A stretch of 44,933 nt of DNA from Acidobacteriaceae bacterium (GTDB lineage: Bacteria > Acidobacteriota > Terriglobia > Terriglobales > Acidobacteriaceae): assembly GCA_003134995.1 (NCBI GenBank), contig PLDC01000006.1, forward strand, positions 94,148 through 139,080, in the 5' to 3' direction. Below the pieces are notes generated by a model. That model was not told the DNA's origin. It worked only from the letters and a program-made list of their open reading frames with translations, and searched no databases. The translations under genes were made by a program, and so were the position numbers. Positions 26,251-33,959 of the stretch are shown one piece after another; the stretch's first letter is position 1, and each line of letters starts with the position of its first letter.

Positions 26251-29247
26251 CTAACGCACCGGTCCCAAATACTGGTCGAGCCAATTGAGGTTTTCTTTAA
26301 TCAGTTCATTGCGTGGGATGTTGTGTCCAGTTTCGTAAATCAGATGTTTCTTCTGGTCTTTCGGCGAACCTAGCAGCCGGAAAAATGGCTCCTGGTTCGA
26401 AACCACGGGAAAATAGAAGTCATAGCGTCCGTTCAGCATCAGCGTGGGCTGCTTTACATGGGGCAAGAAGTTAATGATGTCAACCTCGGGCAGCGAGCGC
26501 TCATACTGGAGGCCGCCAAGAGCCAGCAGATTCACTTTAATCCGGGTATCTAGCGCTGGAATAAGCCCTCCCATTACCGATCCCCAACTGTATCCATAGT
26601 ATGCGAGTTTCTCATGATCCAACTCGGGACGCGTTTCGGCGTAATCGATCGCTCGCGAGGCATCCTTCGCCCACATGATCACCCGGTCACGCCAGGTGCT
26701 CGACATGTTGGCGGTATCGTCCTCCATGCCATCGCCCCGCTCGTACGTCCCCTTGTACACGGGATACAGCACGGCACGTCCGCTCTTCAGCAGCGCGTCC
26801 AGGGCTGCAGTCGAATACGGCGAGAACGTGCGCAACAAAAGCGCGTTTGAGCCAGGGAAGAAGATCACCGTCTGGAACGGCGGCTTCCCTTTTTTGGGAA
26901 GAAATAAATAAGCGACAGCCTTCTCATTTCCATAGGCTGCCGGATAGGTGATTCTCTCGGCGGTCCAGGCGTCATCGCCACTCTCTAAATGTTCTACGCT
27001 GGCATTTAGCGGAGTCTTGTCGTAGGAATATGCACCGCGATAGGCCAGGAACAACTCCTGCGAAACCGGCTTCGCCTGACTTAGGTTGCGCCTTGGAGAC
27101 ATAACCGGATCGCTTGCCTGGGAAATCGATGCCGGATCAAGATATTTAATGCAGCGAAACCCTACGTTCGAAGCACGCAGGAATGGCGATTGTGCATCGG
27201 GGTCAATGAACATGTAGTTAGGCTCGTCCCAGGCACCGCCCAGAACGTAGCGTGTGCCAGGTCCGGCCTCGTTCCACGCCCACTCCTTCACGTTTCCAGC
27301 CATGTCGTAGTTGCCCCAGGGACTCATCCCGGGCTTGCTACCGACGCGCACGATACCGGAACCGCCAAAGTTGCTTGCCGGCACGATGAAGGGCGCGGAT
27401 ATGGCCCCAGCCGCACGATTCCAGTGATAGATCGTAGGCAGGCTTTTGCCCGCGTACTCCGCGTAGGCTGCGGCCTCATACCAACTGACGCCGGTCACGG
27501 GAAAGTCATCCTGTCCCTTCGTGTATTCCCCCAAAGTCCAGTCCTTCGGGCCGGTTCGGCCTGCCGCATCGTGGAACAAAACCATCGCCTCGTCCCACGT
27601 CAACTTCTTATCGTTCTCCTGGAATTCCAGTTTCCAATACGCTCGCTCTTGATATCCCCCGTGCTCGACGAAGGCCTTGAATTGCCGATTCGTCACCTCA
27701 TACTGATCGACCCAGAAATCACCCAGGGCAAGCGTGGGCAAGCCTTCGTAACCAGGTATCACCAGTTCTCGCGGATACTTTGGCGGTAGTGAGACCCTCA
27801 CCATACCCGACGGAATTTTTCCCTCCTCGTCGAGAACGACGGTTGCTTTCTGTTGAGGTCCGCCCGGAGAAGTTGGCACCCAGCGTCCAAACAGACCCGC
27901 GGTCGTGCGAAACACGGTTCCAAATCCTGGCTTCTCCAGCTTCCAGATGAAGTTGCCCTGAGGCGCGCGGACATCGTTCAGTGGAGTGCGGCCTACAAAT
28001 TCCCAGGGAGCGTTCTCATCCCCATAGTTTCTCCGGTAGACATCAGCTCCAGTTGGTGTCGTTTCCAACGAGATGGGATAGGAAATCTGCCCCCATAGCT
28101 TGGTAAGGGCAGGGTCATCCCCGATGTATTTCTCTGCCGTGGACGCGAGCCGGAAGGCAGCACCCAGGTCTCCCTTATCGGCGAGGTCCGAAATCTTGGG
28201 CAGGGCTTCGGTCCGAGCCCAATGTACCCTGCGGTAATGCTGCACGCCCCATATCAACCCCACGGCCAGCGCGACGACTACTACCGCCGGCAGCGCAATC
28301 TGGCGAAAGAGATTTCGGTCCGGGACAACAACTGCGCTTACCCCGCGCGACGAAGTAAAGCCGGCAGCGGAATCTCGCAACGTCCCGCTCTCCGTGTCGC
28401 GTTTCAGGCGTTGCAAGTTTGCACGCATGTCGGAGGCATGCTGAGAGCGCAGGTCGCGATTTTTCTCCAGCGCCTGGCGAACTATCAATTCGAGTCCGGC
28501 CGGGATGCTGGGATTCAATGATGAAACTGTGGCCGGCTCCTGGTGCAGGATGGCTCCGCAGATTTCGCCCGAACTCTCGCCCTCGAACGGCAGCCTGCCC
28601 GTCGCCATTTCGTAAAGTACCGAGCCGAAGGAAAACAGGTCGGTGCGGGCGTCGAGTTCCTTCGCCTTCACTTGTTCCGGCGACATATACGCAACTGTGC
28701 CGAGCATGGCGCCGGGGCTGGTCAATTGATCGAAAGTGACCCCCGTTTCGGTGTTTCCGCTCGACCCGGCGTTCTGTGCCGTTACTTTCGCCAAACCGAA
28801 ATCGAGAATCTTCGCGTGTCCGCGCTCCGTGACGAAAATATTCGCAGGCTTGATGTCGCGGTGCACGATCCCTTTCGCATGGGCGGCGTCGAGGGCGTCG
28901 GCAATCTCGATCGCCAGGGAAAGAATCGATTCCGTTTCCATCGGGCGATTGCCGATCTTGTGCTTCAGCGTCATGCCGTCCAGACACTCCATGACGATGA
29001 ATGCCTGACCATTCTGCTCATCAATTTCATGGATCGTGCAAATGTTCGGATGATTCAGCGCGGAAGCCGCTTGCGCCTCACGCTGAAAGCGAGCCAGCGC
29101 TTGCGCGTCTTTGGCTACATCATCAGGCAGGAATTTGAGGGCAACGAAGCGATGCAGTTTTACATCTTCGGCTTTGTACACCACACCCATACCGCCACCG
29201 CCCAGCTTCGCGACGATGCGGTAGTGCGAAATGGTTTTCCCGATCAC
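26251..29247 (-). CDS. Ser/Thr kinase - FGE-sulfatase-like - alpha/beta hydrolase fusion
   Basis: A 998-residue protein from GTG 29247. Residues 1-270 are a kinase: GGGGMG loop, Lys38, HRD 129-131, DFG 149-151, SPEQ. A membrane span lies at about 315-335 ([17 protein letters not shown]). A PEGA-like segment follows ([14 protein letters not shown], about 390-450). Residues about 486-702 form an FGE/SUMF1-type domain: [61 protein letters not shown]. The cysteines that bind copper in true FGE are not evident, so catalysis is doubtful. Residues about 703-998 form an alpha/beta hydrolase with nucleophile GYSWGS (Ser near 884) and final ETGHNIP. Both enzyme-like modules should lie outside the membrane and may act as sensor or effector. 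A shared promoter block sits upstream. Confidence 0.9.
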   Translation of the reverse strand: MIGKTISHYRIVAKLGGGGMGVVYKAEDVKLHRFVALKFLPDDVAKDAQALARFQREAQAASALNHPNICTIHEIDEQNGQAFIVMECLDGMTLKHKIGNRPMETESILSLAIEIADALDAAHAKGIVHRDIKPANIFVTERGHAKILDFGLAKVTAQNAGSSGNTETGVTFDQLTSPGAMLGTVAYMSPEQVKAKELDARTDLFSFGSVLYEMATGRLPFEGESSGEICGAILHQEPATVSSLNPSIPAGLELIVRQALEKNRDLRSQHASDMRANLQRLKRDTESGTLRDSAAGFTSSRGVSAVVVPDRNLFRQIALPAVVVVALAVGLIWGVQHYRRVHWARTEALPKISDLADKGDLGAAFRLASTAEKYIGDDPALTKLWGQISYPISLETTPTGADVYRRNYGDENAPWEFVGRTPLNDVRAPQGNFIWKLEKPGFGTVFRTTAGLFGRWVPTSPGGPQQKATVVLDEEGKIPSGMVRVSLPPKYPRELVIPGYEGLPTLALGDFWVDQYEVTNRQFKAFVEHGGYQERAYWKLEFQENDKKLTWDEAMVLFHDAAGRTGPKDWTLGEYTKGQDDFPVTGVSWYEAAAYAEYAGKSLPTIYHWNRAAGAISAPFIVPASNFGGSGIVRVGSKPGMSPWGNYDMAGNVKEWAWNEAGPGTRYVLGGAWDEPNYMFIDPDAQSPFLRASNVGFRCIKYLDPASISQASDPVMSPRRNLSQAKPVSQELFLAYRGAYSYDKTPLNASVEHLESGDDAWTAERITYPAAYGNEKAVAYLFLPKKGKPPFQTVIFFPGSNALLLRTFSPYSTAALDALLKSGRAVLYPVYKGTYERGDGMEDDTANMSSTWRDRVIMWAKDASRAIDYAETRPELDHEKLAYYGYSWGSVMGGLIPALDTRIKVNLLALGGLQYERSLPEVDIINFLPHVKQPTLMLNGRYDFYFPVVSNQEPFFRLLGSPKDQKKHLIYETGHNIPRNELIKENLNWLDQYLGPVR

Positions 29248-29255
29248 TGCCGCGA

Positions 29256-29284
29256 ATGTTACGTATCTAAATCGGGCAAGTCAA
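29256..29284 (-). promoter_or_regulatory. promoter of the fusion kinase gene
   Basis: On the minus strand TTGACT (29284-29279) and TAACAT (29261-29256) are separated by exactly 17 bases. Only eight bases lie between the -10 box and GTG 29247, so the transcript should be leaderless or nearly so. No Shine-Dalgarno sequence is present, which fits. Confidence 0.65.
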
Positions 29285-29453
29285 TGAAAGCCATGGAGTT
29301 GGCGAGTGCTTAAGGTGTCGTTATTGGAACTCCCTTAGGCCAAGAGCCCGCGATCTGGAACAACCTCGGCTGATAGGCAATCAGCGACGAGAGCATAGCC
29401 CAAGCGGAAACCAGAGGTCGGCCGGGTGGCCGTGAATCGCCCCCCCGCAGGAA

Positions 29454-29741
29454 GATTTCCACAGGCCTATTGTGACATCTGACCTTGCGCCGCACTTTGA
29501 ACTGGTGCAATCATAGCTGAGGCAGTGACAGTCGTCTGGGCTAAAATCGGCCCGCCCTAAGTCACTGATTTAAAGGAGCTTAGTTCTAACTCGTTTGAGC
29601 TCAAGACCTTGCCGGGAAATTCCCGCTAAGTCGATGATTCCAGATATTTTGCAAAAAGGGGGGAGGGGGGTACCCCGGTGGGTGGTACAGACCGGGAGCA
29701 TCCCCGACAGAACAGAGCGAGAGAAATCCCAGACACTGTCG
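29454..29741 (+). repeat. long intergenic repeat, copy B
   Basis: The second copy of the element at 5675-5956, same orientation. It has ATTGTGACATCTGACCTTGC (29469-29488), GCAATCATAG (29507-29516), GATGATTCCAGATAT (29633-29647), the G-rich tract with GGTACCCC (about 29658-29675), GGTGGTAC, GACCGGGAG, then CCCGACAGAACAGA and CAGACACTG at the right end. The ends are better conserved than the middle. It takes up much of the 29248-29791 gap, which has no gene I can support. Confidence 0.75.
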
Positions 29742-29791
29742 TAAATTTCGCGAGCCGCTGAGAAATGGACTGACCAGAAGGCGAGCAGTCC

Positions 29792-30028
29792 TCAGTCAGC
29801 GGGTTCGCAAGGCACATCGCCGGGTTCGTAACGGGCTTGAGGTCGCTCCTCGAGCAGGCGATCCAGTTCCGCGCGAGTGTGGCTGACTAACGCTGCGGCG
29901 AATTGCCGGGCCGAGCGCTGCCTCTCGGCTGACAGATCCTTGACGCGCATGTTTAGCAGCGGAATGTCTTCTTCAAACCAGCGCAGGGTTTTCTGCACGC
30001 GGTGGATGCGGTAATCGGTAGGAAGCAT
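29792..30028 (-). CDS. small hypothetical protein (78 aa), helical
   Basis: A 78-residue protein from ATG 30028, with GGAG about 10 bases upstream; the frame runs further upstream but that part is low-complexity and overlaps the next gene. The sequence is charged and helical (YRIHRVQKTLRWFEEDI, DLSAERQRSARQFAAALV, RAELDRLLEERPQARY) with an acidic tail. No membrane segment or family is recognised. It follows the REC-PilZ gene on the same strand by about 100 bp, so the two could be co-transcribed. Confidence 0.6.
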   Translation of the reverse strand: MLPTDYRIHRVQKTLRWFEEDIPLLNMRVKDLSAERQRSARQFAAALVSHTRAELDRLLEERPQARYEPGDVPCEPAD

Positions 30029-30093
30029 GGCAGCAGTTCTCCAGTATCCAACCAGAGTGCCACGCGCAGGCGGCAGCACAAAAGTTACAAAGT

Positions 30094-30110
30094 GAATACC
30101 TGGAGTATTC
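30094..30110. promoter_or_regulatory. palindrome GAATAC-N5-GTATTC, possible operator
   Basis: A perfect 6+6 inverted repeat with a 5-base centre in the short gap between the REC-PilZ gene and the 78-residue gene. The size and symmetry suit a dimeric repressor site, but it could equally be a weak RNA hairpin. Confidence 0.3.
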
Positions 30111-30128
30111 GCCGAACGAGGAGTGAAA

Positions 30129-30857
30129 CTATTGGATCGCCGAGGGACTGGAAGCTGCCGGATTCTCCGCGCCCCCGGGAAGTTTCTCGATGCGCTCACT
30201 GAGCCATTTTTCGAGCAGCTCTTGAGAACTTTGCGGCACTTTGAGAAAGCGCAATCCAGCATGGCCTTTCAAGTCGGCCCATGCGACTTCCGCTTCGATC
30301 TCAAGCGCCATCTTGGTTTCGGGCAGCATGAAGTGCAAGCGCGGATTAGCGTTCTTAGGAATGGCATGATGAAGCATGAGGGCGATTCCACGCTCGCTGA
30401 TATTGGTGCTGGTGGCTTTTAATTCTTTTTCCTCCAGAACCACTTTGACAGGCATCTTGAGCGGATGGCGGAAATAACGGCGCCGCTCGCGTTCCATGAA
30501 ACTTAGCGCCGCATGAAAGCAGCGCGACGCGTTCAAACTGCTGATGGGTTTTTGCAGGACAAAGTTCACACCCATGCCAAAAGCTTCTTGCGTAGTCGTT
30601 TTCTTGCCATTGAGTACAGCGAAGGCAATGGAGTTGCGGTTGCTCGGAGTGGCGCGCAGGCACTGCAGCACCTCGAGCCCGCCTTGCACGTCGTCGCAGT
30701 CGATAATCACGGCATCGAACTTTTCTGAGATGAGGATCTCGCTGGCTTTCTCGGCTTCCTGGCAAATTTCGACGGCGATCGACAGCTTTTCCAGCGTCGG
30801 GCGCAACACCCGGACCACCGATGCATCCCCGCTCACAAGAAGAGACTCCAACGTCAT
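30129..30857 (-). CDS. receiver-like plus PilZ domain protein
   Basis: A 242-residue protein. Residues 4-118 look like a response-regulator receiver. Asp53 (AVIIDCDD) sits at the phospho-acceptor position and LQKP provides the conserved Lys-Pro, but the usual acidic pair near residue 8-10 is replaced by VSGD, so phosphorylation is uncertain. Residues about 120-215 form a PilZ domain. It has RERRRYFRHPLKMPV (the RxxxR c-di-GMP motif) and TNISERGIAL (the D/NxSxxG motif). It probably links c-di-GMP levels to output by protein contact, since no DNA-binding or catalytic part is present. The C-terminal tail is Ala/Ser-rich. Confidence 0.88.
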   Translation of the reverse strand: MTLESLLVSGDASVVRVLRPTLEKLSIAVEICQEAEKASEILISEKFDAVIIDCDDVQGGLEVLQCLRATPSNRNSIAFAVLNGKKTTTQEAFGMGVNFVLQKPISSLNASRCFHAALSFMERERRRYFRHPLKMPVKVVLEEKELKATSTNISERGIALMLHHAIPKNANPRLHFMLPETKMALEIEAEVAWADLKGHAGLRFLKVPQSSQELLEKWLSERIEKLPGGAENPAASSPSAIQ

Positions 30858-31065
30858 GCTCTAATTCTAATGTTCGAAGCAACTTACCAAAAGTGACCAA
30901 GGTGTCGGGTTCGATGGGCGCAGACCGGGACGAAAAGGGCGCGAAATCTAGTGCATGCTGCGAAGGATTCGGGCACAACGATACTCGATATCAGACTTGA
31001 GCCAACGCTCGCGAGAGATTTCAGTGGAAAGCTGCGCAAGAAAGCATGACACTATTTCCCGGACC

Positions 31066-31551
31066 ATGCCTCATCTCGTCTATCTTTCTCTGGGATCGAA
31101 TGTCGGCGACCGCGAAGCGCATCTGCGCGACGCTCTGGCTCGTCTAGGCGCGGCAGGCCGCGTGATTACGGTCTCGTCTTTTTATGAAACCGAGCCTGTG
31201 GAGTTTACGCATCAGCCATGGTTTCTGAATTGCGCGGTTGCTTTCGAAACCGGACAAACCCCGCAGCAACTAATGACCGCCCTTCTCGCAATTGAAGAAG
31301 AAATGGGCCGTCGCCGCGTGCAGAAGAAGGGTCCAAGATCGATCGACATCGATATTCTGTTGTTCGACGACGTCGTGATGGATTCGAAAGACCTTGTCAT
31401 CCCCCACCCCGCGATGCACGAGCGCCGCTTCGTCCTCGAACCACTGGCGGAAATTGCGCCCGATGTAATACATCCAGTCTTGAAGAAGACAATTGGCGAG
31501 TTGCGCGATGCGCTTGAAGCAGGGCAAGCGGTGAGAAAGATCAAGACCTAA
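31066..31551 (+). CDS. folK: 2-amino-4-hydroxy-6-hydroxymethyldihydropteridine pyrophosphokinase
   Basis: A 161-residue enzyme that activates 6-hydroxymethyl-dihydropterin with ATP, making the substrate of FolP. Signatures are VYLSLGSNVGDREAHL near the start, SSFYETEPVEFTHQPWFLN, the diagnostic GPRSIDIDILLFDD with the two metal-binding Asp residues, and PHPAMHERRFVLEPLAEI. ATG 31066 fits the family start. It is far from folP (6028-6897). A hairpin repeat directly follows its stop. Confidence 0.97.
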   Translation: MPHLVYLSLGSNVGDREAHLRDALARLGAAGRVITVSSFYETEPVEFTHQPWFLNCAVAFETGQTPQQLMTALLAIEEEMGRRRVQKKGPRSIDIDILLFDDVVMDSKDLVIPHPAMHERRFVLEPLAEIAPDVIHPVLKKTIGELRDALEAGQAVRKIKT

Positions 31552-31624
31552 GCCACGGATTTCACGGATCAAAGTCATTTTTGGAAGGGTTTGTTTTTAA
31601 GGGTTATCCGTGAAAATCCGTGGC
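31552..31624. repeat. inverted repeat CCACGGATTTCACGGAT / ATCCGTGAAAATCCGTGG
   Basis: Arms at 31552-31569 and 31606-31624 pair over about 18 bp with one bulge and a T-rich 36-base loop. It starts at the folK stop and ends 12 bp before the stop of the convergent cysteine-rich gene. It may serve as a terminator for both genes; the type also occurs as a dispersed repeat in other bacteria. Confidence 0.75.
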
Positions 31625-31635
31625 CAGCTCTTTGC

Positions 31636-32292
31636 TTACGGCACGATGATGCGGCTGCCCGCATCCTGCGGCGAGAGCACGGCTGATTGTTTCTCGGGAA
31701 ATTGAGCGAGGAGAAAATCGATGAAGGCGCGCGACTTGGGCCTGCCTGACGTGCGTGCGTGGGCGAGGCGAAGCAGAAAGACCAGCGCTTTGAGCACATC
31801 GGAATCGCGTAACGTGGAATATCCCAGTTGCTGCTGCTCGACCTCGCGAAATTGTTTCAGCATCTCTTCCACTTGGGCCGCGACCGCTTGGTGCGCGACG
31901 CTCGCTAGCGGTTGCTCGTAGTGCAGTCCGGAGTTCATGCGACGTTCATAGCTCGTACACATCGCGGAGAGTGCGGCGATCAGATCGCGATCGTTCAAGC
32001 TGCGGTCGGCTTGCACCGCTTTGGTCAGAGCATAGGTCAGTCCCATGAGAAGATGCTCACGCTCGTAAGTGAACTGCTCGGAAATCTCGATGTGCACGAA
32101 CAACGCAGCAGGGTCGAATTGGTCCGCTGGGCGCGGCTTCTCGTGCTCCCGCGCCTGCTGCAGGTAAGGACAGTCGCTGGGGCAATCGAGCGTGACCTCG
32201 CGCTGTTCGCCGCAGCACTGCGGGCAAATGCGCCCGTGGACCGCGGGACAGAAGCGCTTCTCCTTGCGAATCTCGCAGATCGCGCAACTCAA
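31636..32292 (-). CDS. cysteine-rich N-terminal (zinc-binding) protein, unknown
   Basis: A 218-residue protein from TTG 32292, supported by AGGAGAA 6-8 bases upstream. The first 41 residues hold eight cysteines (C3, C6, C15, C23, C26, C27, C37, C41: MSCAICEIRKEKRFC, GRICPQCCGEQ, LDCPSDCPYL), an arrangement like two treble-clef or cross-brace zinc sites. The rest is alpha-helical (EREHLLMGLTYALTKAV, VAAQVEEMLKQFREVEQQQ) without membrane segments. The pattern recalls conserved proteins of Acidobacteriota and relatives of unknown role. It could bind nucleic acid or a protein partner through the metal-binding head. Confidence 0.82.
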   Translation of the reverse strand: MSCAICEIRKEKRFCPAVHGRICPQCCGEQREVTLDCPSDCPYLQQAREHEKPRPADQFDPAALFVHIEISEQFTYEREHLLMGLTYALTKAVQADRSLNDRDLIAALSAMCTSYERRMNSGLHYEQPLASVAHQAVAAQVEEMLKQFREVEQQQLGYSTLRDSDVLKALVFLLRLAHARTSGRPKSRAFIDFLLAQFPEKQSAVLSPQDAGSRIIVP

Positions 32293-32339
32293 ATTTAATT
32301 CTCCTGCGCTTATTATCGCATTCGATTGCGTGAGGTTGG

Positions 32340-32461
32340 AAAGCAGTTAGCAGTTGGCATTCCGCAATTAGCATTCAGCCCCTTTGTTATCGCGTCTGTC
32401 CGAGCCTGCTAATTGCCAATTGCTAACTGCCAATTGCTAACTGCCAATTGCCAATTGCTTT
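32340..32461. repeat. CAATTGCTAACTGC-type tandem and inverted repeats
   Basis: A right block (32409-32461) is made of units of a 14-base repeat (CTGCCAATTGCTAA), about two and a half copies with shorter CAATTGC pieces. A left block (32340-32371: AGCAGTTAGCAGTTGGC, GCAATTAGC) is its reverse complement type, so the two can pair. It lies in the gap between the cysteine-rich gene and the HU gene. Confidence 0.7.
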
Positions 32462-32567
32462 AGGGGTAACCGCTCTGGTACGCGTGTTTGGGCCATTTCG
32501 GGACCCTCATTTGCGAATTACCATGTAAAAATGCCCTTTTTCGCGTGCTATCTGTCGGGAACCCGCG

Positions 32568-32573
32568 TAGAAT
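32568..32573 (+). promoter_or_regulatory. possible -10 box of the HU gene
   Basis: TAGAAT lies about 80 bases before the HU ATG. No good -35 box is found 16-18 bases upstream, so this is tentative. Confidence 0.3.
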
Positions 32574-32651
32574 AAGGGTGTTTTCCACAGGGCGCTGATG
32601 TAAGATCAAGCCCGCTGGAATAAATCTCAAGTCTTTCCCCAAGGAGGAAAA

Positions 32652-32948
32652 ATGGCATCAGGTTTAACCAAGACTCAACTCGTCCGTCATCTGGCCGAGA
32701 AAACTGAACTTCCTAACAAGACTGTCACGGCATTTCTCGAAGAGCTGGCCGACGTGGCTGTGAAAGAGACCAAGAAGAACGGCGTGTTCGTTGTGCCCGG
32801 CCTGGGCCGGTTGGTGAAGGCGCACCGCAAAGCCCGCGTTGGTCGCAATCCGCAGACGGGCGAACCGATTCAGATCAAGGCTAAGACTGTGGTCAAGTTC
32901 CGCGTGGCCAAAGCTGCCAAGGATGCGATCGCTCCCAAAAAGCCGTAA
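32652..32948 (+). CDS. HU family DNA-binding protein
   Basis: A 98-residue nucleoid protein with AAGGAGG directly upstream, the best ribosome-binding site in the window. The N-terminal helices (TKTQLVRHLAEKTELPNKTV, FLEELADVAVKETKKN) are followed by the FVVPGLGRLVKAHRKARVGRNPQTGEPI arm, with the RxGRNPxTG motif that wraps DNA. The final strand-helix KTVVKFRVAKAAKDAI closes the fold. It bends and compacts DNA as a dimer. A strong terminator follows. Confidence 0.96.
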   Translation: MASGLTKTQLVRHLAEKTELPNKTVTAFLEELADVAVKETKKNGVFVVPGLGRLVKAHRKARVGRNPQTGEPIQIKAKTVVKFRVAKAAKDAIAPKKP

Positions 32949-32971
32949 CGTTGATTTGGAGATCGATACCG

Positions 32972-33000
32972 AAGGCCGGCTTAGGCCGGCCTTTTATTTT
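32972..33000 (+). terminator. rho-independent terminator of the HU gene
   Basis: AAGGCCGGC (32972-32980) and GCCGGCCTT (32985-32993) form a perfect 9 bp stem with a 4-base loop, followed by TTATTTT. This is the textbook arrangement. Confidence 0.88.
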
Positions 33001-33026
33001 CTGCAAGGATTTTATTTCGCCAACGT

Positions 33027-33959
33027 ATGCTGAACTGGATCGTAGTCGGAATCGGCGATATCGCGGCGCGCCGCGTCATTCCCGCGATTCTGGCCGAGCC
33101 CAGAAGTTCCTTGTATGGCCTCGTCACGCGCGATCCCGGCAAGGCCGCACCTTATAAAGTACGATCCTGGGCCAGCCTCGACGAAGCACTCTCCGATTCC
33201 GCAGTCGACGCGGTTTATATTGCGACTCCCGTATTTCTTCACGCGCCACAGACGATTCAAGCTCTTCGCGCGGGCAAGCACGTGTTGTGCGAGAAACCTA
33301 TGGCGATGAACGAGGCCGAGGCGCGCTCGATGGTGCACGCGGCGGAAAGCGGCGGACGCACTCTGGGCGTGGCTTACTATCGCCGAACTTATCCTAAGGT
33401 GCAGCGCGCCCGGGAACTGATGGCCGCCGTCGTGATCGGCAAGCCGGTCTTCGCTGAGCTCACTTGCCACGAATGGCGCGACGGAGAAGGGAGTGCTCGC
33501 AGTTGGCTGCTCGATCCTGTGCAGGCCGGAGGCGGGCCGCTCTACGACATCGGCTCACACCGCATCGACGTGCTGAATTTTTTATTCGGACAACCCCAAC
33601 GCGCTACCGGCTACGTTTCGAACGCGGTTCATCACTATGCTGTGGAAGATAATGCGACGGCGATGATCGACTACGCAGGCGGCGTGCGCGGCATTGTCGA
33701 CGTGCGCTGGAATTCGAAGGTGAGACGGGACGAATGCCGCATTCGTGGCACTGAAGGTGAAATGGATTTAAGTCCGCTGAATGGGCCCGAGTTAATTTAT
33801 CCCGGCGGGCGCGAGAATCTTCCTCCGCACGCCAATCTGCATTATCCGATGATCGAGAACTTTGTCGGTGCGGTGCTGGGCAAGGCTGCGCTGCTGGCGA
33901 GCGGAGCTTCGTCCTACTGGACGGATTGGGTTATCGAGCGGGCGAAGAGCTCGCCCTAG
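33027..33959 (+). CDS. Gfo/Idh/MocA family oxidoreductase
   Basis: A 310-residue NAD(P)-dependent enzyme. The Rossmann start is WIVVGIGDIAARRVIPAI. HVLCEKPMAMNEAEA at about residues 86-100 has the family Glu-Lys-Pro. GGGPLYDIGSHRIDVLNFLFG in the second domain has the conserved GG..DxGxH pattern with the catalytic histidine. Substrates of the family are mostly sugars, inositols or their derivatives; which one applies here is unknown. The gene ends in a four-base overlap (CTAG) with the convergent CBS gene. Confidence 0.93.
   Translation: MLNWIVVGIGDIAARRVIPAILAEPRSSLYGLVTRDPGKAAPYKVRSWASLDEALSDSAVDAVYIATPVFLHAPQTIQALRAGKHVLCEKPMAMNEAEARSMVHAAESGGRTLGVAYYRRTYPKVQRARELMAAVVIGKPVFAELTCHEWRDGEGSARSWLLDPVQAGGGPLYDIGSHRIDVLNFLFGQPQRATGYVSNAVHHYAVEDNATAMIDYAGGVRGIVDVRWNSKVRRDECRIRGTEGEMDLSPLNGPELIYPGGRENLPPHANLHYPMIENFVGAVLGKAALLASGASSYWTDWVIERAKSSP

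Noticed and set aside
29626..29817. 63-residue minus-strand frame covering part of repeat copy B
   Set aside because: The coding would run through the G-rich repeat tract, and copy A has no equivalent frame.
32409..32461. Repeated CAATTGC units as a possible CRISPR array
   Set aside because: Units are 14 bases long and follow each other directly without spacers; no cas genes are present.
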